From Isoetes taiwanensis (taxonomy: Eukaryota > Streptophyta > Lycopodiopsida > Isoetales > Isoetaceae), in the NCBI GenBank assembly GCA_021234155.1, contig JAJEKV010000031.1, positions 3,984,835 to 4,048,834 on the forward strand: 64,000 nucleotides of DNA, in the 5' to 3' direction. The notes under the pieces are model-generated. The model was not told the origin of the DNA. It did no database searches and saw only the letters and a list, made by a program, of their open reading frames with translations. Both the position numbers and the translations under genes were made by a program. Shown in pieces: positions 55,897 to 64,000 of this stretch (within the stretch, counting starts at the first letter, position 1; each line of letters begins with the position of its first letter).

Positions 55897-58116
55897 ATAG
55901 TTAATGGGCCCACTAAATGCAAAAGTTCGCTCAAGCGGCTTTTTTTCATTCCTTTCCTTGCAACATTTCAAATACCTTTGTGTTCTTCTCCAGGCGTTTG
56001 CAGCAACCAAACCAGTCAGAACTAAGAGGGGGTGATATTGTAACTCCATTGGAAAATGTGCATGCTTCAAAGATGAAGAAGTCATTCTATGCTATGAGTG
56101 AATGCTTTGAGTTACGTTTTTTGGGGCATCGTTTGTAGAGTTGTTTGCGTAGAATAGTATATCGCTTACAGAGTTTTGCATATCCAAAACTGTGTAATTA
56201 GCATACACTAATTTCAAATTTTTCCCCTTTCACGTATCCAAAGTTGTTTTTGCGTATCAAAACCCAAAATAGTGTATTTCATATACGCAATAAAAAAGGA
56301 AAGGAAATACATCATTTTTTTTTTCTTAGAACTCGTGTACCTGAAACAACTTCTGTAGAGATGGTAGAAGTTCGAAAAGATAATGTTGATTAGCCAAAGA
56401 TACTTGAACTGTTTGGGCAGCACCAAGTAACCAGCTAATGGACTTAACAAAACAATATTATGTAATTTTGAGAGGTAGAGAAGGTCATTGAGGATCAAAT
56501 ATTGAGCTAAGCTGGGAACAGAACAGTGATGGTTTAAAGAAACATCGCTTATTTCACATATAGCTTCTTGATTCTTCGCACAAATTGGGAACTTTAGTAA
56601 AAATTGTTATGCTTCTCTAAGGGGGAAGCATAACGAGCCAATTGTGGCACTGGCAACAAGGTTGAGAATTTTGAAGGAATAGAAATTGAAGCATTTTATA
56701 GACGAGAAGAGGAACTTTCTTATCTTTTTCAAGACCGCCAGATGTGGGCATCCAGAAATTCTCATGCTTGCTACACTCATACGAAATTCATGCACAAAAT
56801 GTTGTTGCACCTCTTGGATTGTTGAGTTCCTGCTCTATTTTTCAAGCTTGTCTTGTTCCTCTAGTATTCCTGTTTGCGGATATCGTGATCTTAGCTTGGT
56901 CAGAAATGATAAGAACTAAGGAAGGTTCTAATGGAGGAAATAGGCCACATTGGTTCTCCATGAAGATGAAGGTCTTCCTGCAATGTTGACACAACAATTA
57001 AAGTGTATGAACTCAAAAATTTTACCAAAAGTAGTAGCTGATAAAGGTATTTAGTATGAATCTGGGTGGGATGGTAGGATGGCATGCCCAAAATGGCCGG
57101 GGTTAAGGATGAACTCTTCCTTGTTGATTGATCCTACTACTAGCATATGGCTAGAGGATCATTATAATGACGCCAAAGTGGATTGAGATAACGACCACTC
57201 CTTCATATCAGCTTGGACATTTGTTTGCATCTTTGCCAATCTGGAATTGGATGGAATCTTTTCATCTTGCTAAAGGTGTGAGCATGCATGTTTGCTGACC
57301 TTGAGGCTCAAGGATCCCAAAAAACTATTTGAATTTTTTTATTTGTGTCTTTGCCATCTGTTGAGAAGCAGGTACATTTTGCAAAGCCTAGGGCTTGTGA
57401 TGCACAGTGGTATGACTCACCTGGTGCATTCTCACGGTTCGTTTGTGATATTGAGGAGTTCAAAAATTTTTACAAGCTCATTTGAGTGGGGGCAAAAAGC
57501 AAGATGTGGATGATGCCATTTGCTAGTCTAAGGACACACCTACTCAGATGCCAAGAACTACACCACGGCGAAATGATGACTTCTCCTCCTTTATATCATT
57601 CTTTTCTTGTTGATATCTCTTCCGGTATGAGATTGAGAGGCATCTTTTCTTGTTGCTAAGGATGTTACTATTGTTCAATCTGCATGTCTGCATTTGGCTA
57701 TAACATCATGCTAAATACCAAGAATAGTGCCAACATGGTAGTGGAGGAGTGGACAACCACAAAGACAATTCCCATTCACGTCAAGCTTGGACTTCTCTTG
57801 CCAGATCATATTTGCATGTTGATCATGGTGATAGTACTATGAATGGCGCTAGGAACTAACTGCAATGGTGGAGCGGGGGACAATGAAGACAGTTTCTTTG
57901 TTGAGTATCTTGTTAGTATAAAGATTGGAAGGCATTTTCTTGTTTTATGTTCACATTGTTTCTTGCAGTAAACCTCATGAAATCTCTTTGATGTGCAGAG
58001 AGTTGACTTGCATTTAGTATCCTCTTGAGCGGGGGTATTGGAGTTATAAAGATCCAATTCAACATGATTCAAATGGAGTCTTCAGTTCATTATGACATTC
58101 CTTGGGGGTGTTAGAA

Positions 58117-58395
58117 GTATCTGGTCTGCTGAAATCAAGGAGTTCCAACCAACATCTATGGTAGCATTCCAATTTGGTCAGCTGGAATCTCGGAATTAGA
58201 GGATTAGACATGACAGTTTGTCTATATATGCACAGGTGTGTTGTGGATGTTCTTGGCGAGTTGAAGCTTATTTCTCGATTTATCTGAGAATTACTTTGTA
58301 TGGCCATGGCTCTTAGCCCTATTCAAGACTTGACAATGCCTTCTGTGTATGACAGATTTCATTGTAGATCTTGAGAGATTAGTATTTTTAGCACA
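58117..58395. repeat. Dispersed repeat E, copy 2
   Basis: Partner of 55590-55896, about 2.5 kb away in direct orientation. Confidence 0.85.
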
Positions 58396-58671
58396 GGTGA
58401 GGGCTCTACTTTCTCGGGAGACATACATACAAGTTGCCATATAGATCTTCTTCTCGATTGAGGGTTTAGGGTTTGCTTTTCCACATTCTTATATTGCATG
58501 TCTCTGGAGGCACGTGTACGATCATATTTTTTGGATTTCTTGTTAAGAGGCAATTCATTATGAAGAGGTGGATTTGGGCATCTTAGGACATATTCGAGGC
58601 ATATTTGATGATCTAATGTCTCTAATTATAGATTCATTTTTCGGCAATTGAAAATAGTTTTGTATTTTTTC

Positions 58672-58820
58672 ATAACAATTTGACGTAAGGTTTTTGGCTT
58701 TTTCTGGACTGAAAACCCATCCGAAAAACTCATTCTGCTATGAAAAATATTTGTGTAACAATTTGGCCTAAGGTTTTTTGGTTTTTGGGTTGAAAAACCG
58801 CCCAAAAACTCATTTTGTCT
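58672..58820. repeat. Two direct copies of a unit of about 65 bp
   Basis: 'taacaatttg.c.taaggttt' through 'aaaaactcatt.tg' occurs at 58672-58736 and 58756-58820. Confidence 0.8.
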
Positions 58821-60429
58821 AATAGTCCAACGATGCCATGGAACATTTGAGACAAGAATTTGACTTCAAATGTAACAAGAGCACATGTAACCCGATTTTT
58901 TCTTGAAGCTTTTATCTTTATCAACCAATAATTCTTACTGGTGCAAGGCATTTTTGGATGCAAGCTTTCTACTATTTTTTGGATTTGGTGGTGAATCCAT
59001 TCACAACAAGGAGTTGGACTGCCACTTGAAGCCTTCTCACATACTCTGGGTTCGAAGGTAAAAGCCTTATTTCCTTTACTCGACCTTTCCTTAGTATAGG
59101 CTTTTGATAAATTCAAGCTGGATGATGTTGGTTGAAAATTTCTGTATGAATCTAGGAAGTAATCTTTGATGGCAATTATCAACCAATTAATTATTAAACC
59201 CATAGTTCAGTGCCACAGACATAGAAGAAACATCAAGGTAATGTAAGTTTTCTTTCTGATATGTGCACGCTGCAAGACCTAGTTTTAAGCTACCAGCCAA
59301 AAGGTTCAAGAATTCAATACCACATAATCTTCGAAATATTATTGGATTTAATTCCAGATCAAGAATGATAAAGAAAGCAATGGTAAAGGAAGTTCTTGTG
59401 ACAGGAAAGAACAAGGGATTCAGTAATTCTATATGATGTTCAGATGGAAGAGCTCATGTTGTATATTATGATGCTTAAAATGGAAGAAAATCATGATTTA
59501 CGTGTGACATTCAAACGAAGAACAATACTGACACATGAATGATAATTTTTGTGCATGTGAAGCTTTATTTATGCAGGGTTTTGCAGTCGGTTCTTTGTGG
59601 ATCCAAGCTTTGAACATTTATCATATATAATGGTTGAGTTCAAGGAATCAGTAGTTTAACAACGTTTTTGCACCCTATGCCCATTAGTAAAAGGGTGGCT
59701 GAATTTTGTCTATCAATCTTGACAGACGCATGTTGCACTTACAAAAATTTACCTCTCTATTTGTGTAAAGTCACAACATCATCTGAACCTTAATCAAAGT
59801 CTATAGTAGCACTCCAAGACGTGTTGTGAAATATGGTATAGAGAGAAGCAGTTGGAGATTCACCGAATGATTACATCCAACTAATTCATATATTGTAGTG
59901 CACATGGCACACGTACAAGGCCTACTACTATAGAATATGAGATTGCCAATTGCTTGAACATGCATGGAAAACTAATTTGTGAGGATTGTAGATTTAGCTC
60001 CGACGACTTTGGCTTTTATCTAGAAATGAAGCACGCTATGGCCATTCTCTGTAACTGAACCATTACTTGATATTCTTAAGGGATAAAGAAGCAATGGTGT
60101 TATAACCATGGATAAAAGGGCCAAGAATTAATAAGTTTGGTATGGTTAAGTATTAATAATATTATGATGACGTGGCACCAAACTATTGGATGAGGAAGAA
60201 CTAAAAGAGGCTGAAGCAAAAAAGCTCCGACCTTTCCACAGTAGACCTAGATGGGCTGGGTGATGCTGTTAGGTGCTACTAGAGGTCAAATCTTGATTTT
60301 AGGAGGAAGAGCTGGCTATTTCGGCCATCTGGCTTGTGCTAGGCACTGCCATAACAGGGTTTTGGGTAGTATAAAGGAATTCAATTGTAAGAGGGCCGGG
60401 GCATGCCTTCTCTAAAGTAAGTTATTTTG

Positions 60430-60535
60430 AGGTCGCATCCTTAAGGCACATATTTGGCAAGTATGTCCAGGGGACTTTGAAGCAGCAGTGTCCTTGGTGC
60501 GAACATTACCGGGGACGATGAGAATAAAAAGCCCC
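60430..60535 (+). pseudogene. Gag fragment of gypsy element C, left of the solo LTR
   Basis: Reading into the duplication gives SSVLGANITGDDENKKPQ. It continues without frame change on the far side of the solo LTR at 62201 (PNSRRFQEWKQRKMENKYGG). It is the linker before the nucleocapsid of a degraded gypsy copy related to chromovirus B. Confidence 0.55.
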
Positions 60536-62195
60536 TGTGACGCTCCCTGCTAAATATACGGCACCCGGCCGTACACTCGGCAGGAAATCCCCCATCCGGT
60601 CCTGCAACCGCACGGGCCCTCCGTCTATCCCGCACTCTGAGATGATTGTAGTGCGGGAAGGAGACACGAAGGTGTCTTGCGTGCCCTTCCCCTATGGGTT
60701 CCTATCACAGCGGAAGCACAAACATCGTCAGAACTAGCAATACAATACAATACAATATACTACCTCGAAGGGTAGCTCATCCACATGTCCATAGGTGCAA
60801 AGAACATAATCATATGCCATGAAACATGATAGCTCCTACCCGTGGCTCCGACACATAAGGAAGTCGGCCCATTTGGATAGGCCTCAAGATAGAAGCGGTG
60901 AGTCATAACAATGGCGGGGCTGGCATAAGACAATGGCTAGGGTTGACCACTCCATCCAGCCCCTCACTGTGCATACTTCTGGATGGGCTAGATCAGGCTC
61001 GGCATGACTCTAACTTGCGGATATGCAATCCCATGGCATCACCCATCGGGACTACTCCAGTTGCATCTCCTGGTCCGTCGAGGTAGGAAGGGTTGCATCT
61101 CCCCTTCAGGGGTCTAGAGGCTCCACGAGGCTAGAGAATGGGCGGCGACACATAACGATTAAGTGCCCATTGAACCCCCAAAACAAGAGCCAAGCTGACA
61201 CTTGCAACTCTTGAGAGGCAGGGCGCCTCTAGCCCCGTTGTGTAGTGCTGAGTCACATCATAGCTTCCATAGCCCGGTGGGTTCCTATGCACAGGCCTCA
61301 ACTAATAGGAACTAAGGGATCTACACTAGGAGCATACTACATATGGCCCTAGGTCTCTACCCCCTTCCCAATACAAGAGCAGCAAACATGATCAACCAAC
61401 ATCCCATAACATCATATCATGATAATCATAATAAGAACATCTTAACCTAATCATACATCTCTAGCTAACAGTTAGGGTTCCTTGATTAGGGTTCAAGATG
61501 TTCATCAAAGGTTCTAGGATGGCTGTACTCAAGATACAACACACAGACCCATCTGGAGTGTTACTTCCAGACAGAGATGACTTTATCGTCATCCAAACCT
61601 TTCCAAATTGTAGACTTCATGGGCTTACGTGGCCTATTAAACCTTCGTGGTTTTTTTTTCAATTTTGTAAAAAATCGCAAGTTAACGAAATTTCGTGCCT
61701 TAAAGTCATCCCTGCTTCCAGATGAACTACTATGACTCTACTCCAGAAGCGCTTCCTCCCATTCCTGGCGTCTCCACTGCTCCTTGACGGGGTCGAGGTC
61801 GTGCTCCTTCTATGATCATACACACGCTTCAGGGGCTGCTGCACCAGGCTAGACTATGATGAACGATGCTCGAAACGGGGTTTCGGGCATGTAGATGAGA
61901 GTTCAGATGCTAGAGTCAGGGAAAAGGGTCTAGGGTTAGGGTTTGAGCCAATATAGGTGTGGGTCCACATGGGATGCCACGTGGCACCACTAGGATGAGG
62001 CCGTGTGGCGATTGCCCAATAAGATAAGGCCATGTGGAAATGGGCCTTATCCTAAGGTTATCTAAGTTAAACAATTAACTTAGATGTGCACCCCTTGCCA
62101 CTTTCTAAGGCATACAAGGCTACATAGGTAGACTTGTATGGTGACGGTTCCAGGAATATACGTATTTATAGCGTATATTCCCCTGGAATGTCACA
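60536..62195 (+). repeat. Solo LTR of family D with TSD GCCCC
   Basis: A 1660-bp LTR starting TGTGACGCTCCC and ending GGAATGTCACA, flanked by GCCCC at 60531-60535 and 62196-62200. No internal region follows, so this is a solo LTR left by recombination between two LTRs. It shares start, end and internal blocks ('ctatggg.tcctat', 'accacgaagggt/ acctcgaagggt', 'gacaatg.ctaggg') with 25072 and 30765. The ITR-like ends TGTGAC/GTCACA match. Confidence 0.85.
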
Positions 62196-62200
62196 GCCCC

Positions 62201-63390
62201 AACCTAATTCTCGACGTTTCCAGGAATGGAAGCAAAGGAAGATGGAAAATAAGTATGGGGGATTGAACAAACGTCCCCAAATTGCTTCAAGCAACTCAAA
62301 TAATCCTCCTAGTAACGAGAACGCAGAAGTGAAGCTTCTTCAGGGAAGAAATCGTTTAAGCCATTCGCTTGCTACAATTGTGGGGCTAAAGAACATATAG
62401 CAAGAGATTGTCCAAAGCCACACAAAGAAAAGAAGGCGTTGATCTCTATCAGTAAGCAAGCAGAAGAGGGAACCAAGAAACTCTCTGTCATAGCTAGGGA
62501 GAATCTAATGTGTTAAATATTGAAGGTAACTTTGCTTCCGTTTGCTTGGAAAAATGATAGAAATGTTATTGTTCTTGTTGACTCATGGAGTAATGACAAT
62601 TTTATTTCAGCAGACTTAGCACAAGAATTAGAGTTGAAAATGGTCCAAGTAGCACCATATGAAATTGAGACTGAAGCTGGTAAGCAGATTCAACATTGGA
62701 GCATCACCCTTCAAGGGACTCCTTATGTAGTTTCTTTTAAGTTAATAATGGCTATGTAAGTCAAGTGTTGTTTCTATTCTAATGTTAATAAAAAAGATAT
62801 TGTCTATGTCTTTGACTCCTCCATGCGAATAAATGCGATTGATAAGGACAACAGACTTGAGAGTTTGTTGAATAAGTATAGGGATGTGTTCCCAGATGAC
62901 CTCCCAAAGGGAGTACCATTACGAGAAATCTCTCATGAGATAGAATTAGAACCCAGAATTAAGCCAATGACAAGAGCGCCCTATAGACTTAGTCTCTTGG
63001 ATCAAGAAGAGGTCAAGAAACAAATTCAAGACCTACTCCAAAAGGGTTTTATAAGGCCTAGTAAGGCTTAGGAAATTTGTTCCTAAGTTTTCAAAGGTAG
63101 TGGTACCCCTTACGGATTTGCTTAAGAAGAGACAACAATTTTTATGGGGGGAAAGAGCAAAAGAAAGCCTTTGAACAAGTTAAGGTTCTACTCTCAAGTG
63201 AACCAATCCTTAGAATTCCGGATTTAAATTTGCCATTTGAAGTTTACAATAACGCATGTGGACAAGCTCTGGGAGCACTTCTTATGCAACAAGGGCATGT
63301 TGTGGCTTATGAACGCCGCAAGTTAAATCCAGCTGAGAAGAACTATGCCACTTACGAGCAAGAGTTATTAGCCATAGTTCATGCCTTAGC
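62201..63390 (+). pseudogene. Gypsy element C: gag tail, protease and parts of RT and RNase H
   Basis: Plus strand, related to chromovirus B. The gag tail runs to a knuckle near 62365-62415 (ACYNCGAKEHIARDC in a shifted frame). The protease (62520-62759) has VIVLVDSWSNDNFIS and 'YEIETEAGKQIQHWSITLQG'. The RT start at 62823-63071 (NKYRDVFPDDLPKG, APYRLSLLDQEEVKKQIQDL) breaks at FIRPSKA. About 500 bases of RT core are missing, and the text resumes with 'KFVPKFSKVVVPLTDLLKK'. RNase H begins at 63230 (VYNNACGQALGALLMQQGH, YEQELLAIVHAL) and stops at 63390, where LINE sequence takes over in frame. The first catalytic Asp of RNase H is Asn here. Confidence 0.85.
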
Positions 63391-64000
63391 TCAGTGGTTC
63401 TCACGCTGGGGTGTGCAGGCAAACAGATGCGTCCAGGTCAGGACAAAGAAAGATCGCAAGGCACTTAAGCTGTACCTAGATGCTACTTTCCTTTGCAAGC
63501 TCTGGGATGCAGATGCTCTGATGCACGCTAAGCTGGCACACTATCAGCAGCAAGTCAATCCTAGGCTCACGAGAGGCCCACACCAGTACTTGTACACCCA
63601 GCTGCCCATGAAGAAGCGCAGACTTATAGCTTCCATTCGCACAGGTGCACATCGCCTCCGTATTGAAACAAGACGGTGGGCTCGGGAAGCACGGGAGCAA
63701 AGGCTTTGCCAGTGTTGCCACCAGGGTGCCATTGAGGATGAATGTCATGCCCTCTAGATATGCCCAGCATTTGCTCATATCCGGGAGCGATATGTTCGAT
63801 TGCTAGTGCCTGGCCAGCCGTTGCATCAGTTATTGACTACGGCGTCAGTGGGTTTGTTAGGGTCATACCTCTAGGAGGCTATGGATGCACGGACTCAGTT
63901 GTGTCCTACGGGACGGCATTGAACTGTCCTATACAATTGTACAGCGTGCCAGCATACTTATTACTGCTAAGGTTTTTCCCTCGAAAACCCTTCGGGGCGG
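63391..64000 (+). pseudogene. LINE-3 copy: C-terminal domain and 3' tail, continuing past the window
   Basis: Plus strand. From AQWFSRWGVQ onward the frame encodes the LINE family's C-terminal part: 'LTRGPHQYLYTQLPMKKRRL', 'RIETRRWAREAREQRLCQCC' and GAIEDECHAL, a Cys/His motif (CxxC...H) as in LINE ORF2 ends. After a stop it reads RERYVRLLVPGQPLHQLL, as in LINE-2. The 3' end (63965-64000) has 'gctaaggtttttccctcgaa' and CCCTTCGGGG, the conserved tail module. It starts at the gypsy C junction, a sharply 5'-truncated insertion or a recombination product. Confidence 0.82.

Larger units (their letters stand above)
55294..60429. other. Long gene-poor stretch with repeats
   Basis: No supported gene in about 5.1 kb. 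The longest frame (minus, 58730-59203, 157 codons) has no motif and overlaps a small tandem repeat. A dispersed repeat (55590-55896 and 58117-58395) and short tandem units are the only structure I can support. Confidence 0.5.

Noticed and set aside
58730-59203. 157-codon minus-strand open frame
   Set aside because: No motif, no splice or homology support, overlap with a local tandem repeat, and surrounded by decayed sequence.
1-64000. CRISPR array, bacterial operon or defence system
   Set aside because: No regularly spaced repeats of that kind. Coding content is plant retroelements and one intron-containing gene.

Overview
This 64-kb window looks like nuclear DNA of a land plant with a large, retrotransposon-choked genome. 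The plant signs are chromodomain Ty3/gypsy elements, primer-binding sites related to the plant-typical initiator-Met site, a Tork/SIRE-style copia gag, LINEs with a DUF4283-type ORF1, and one intron-rich host gene of a plant alpha/beta-hydrolase family. No bacterial, viral or CRISPR system is present. I cannot name the species. The mixture would suit a seed-free plant such as a fern, but that is a guess.

Layout. 1-1462: no gene. 1463-16784: a nested pair. Chromovirus A (minus strand, about 5 kb, short LTRs, TSD CTTGC) was split by a 10.2-kb gypsy element (plus strand, 1.9-kb LTRs, TSD CTTTC), both intact end to end but coding-dead. The inner element carries an archaeal-type RNase H-like domain between protease and reverse transcriptase. 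16785-19110: no recognised gene. 19111-22340: a copia gag (plus) fused tail to tail with a LINE ORF1 (minus). 22340-34193: LINE fragments interleaved with copies of one LTR family, rearranged several times, around a possible small spliced gene of unknown function (26638-27960).

35484-37951 (minus): the only well supported host gene, a multi-exon membrane-anchored alpha/beta-hydrolase-like protein with an Asp at the nucleophile position. Six introns of 69-104 nt are defined by reading frame and GT-AG ends. Its first coding exon was not found. 37952-41423 is gene-poor.

41429-52957 (minus): chromovirus B, complete with LTRs and TSD ATATG, interrupted three times: a 0.7-kb insertion in one LTR, a poly(A)-tailed retroposed sequence with a 15-bp TSD in pol, and a 2.8-kb LTR-like sequence with TSD CCAGC in protease. 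The pol reading frame closes exactly when the last two are removed in thought. 52963-60430: mostly non-coding, with a LINE showing the head-to-head layout of a 5' inversion and a dispersed repeat. 60430-64000: remnants of a third gypsy element, a solo LTR with TSD GCCCC, and a LINE 3' end fused in frame to the gypsy RNase H.

The most unexpected signal is not a gene. Differences between LTR pairs fall strikingly at CAG/CTG sites, where one copy reads CAG or CTG and the other CG, CGG or similar. The same change appears in both gypsy primer-binding sites (TATCGAGC instead of TATCAGAGC) and at some frameshifts in coding regions. That points either to a consensus error at CHG-methylated sites or to an unusual mutational process.
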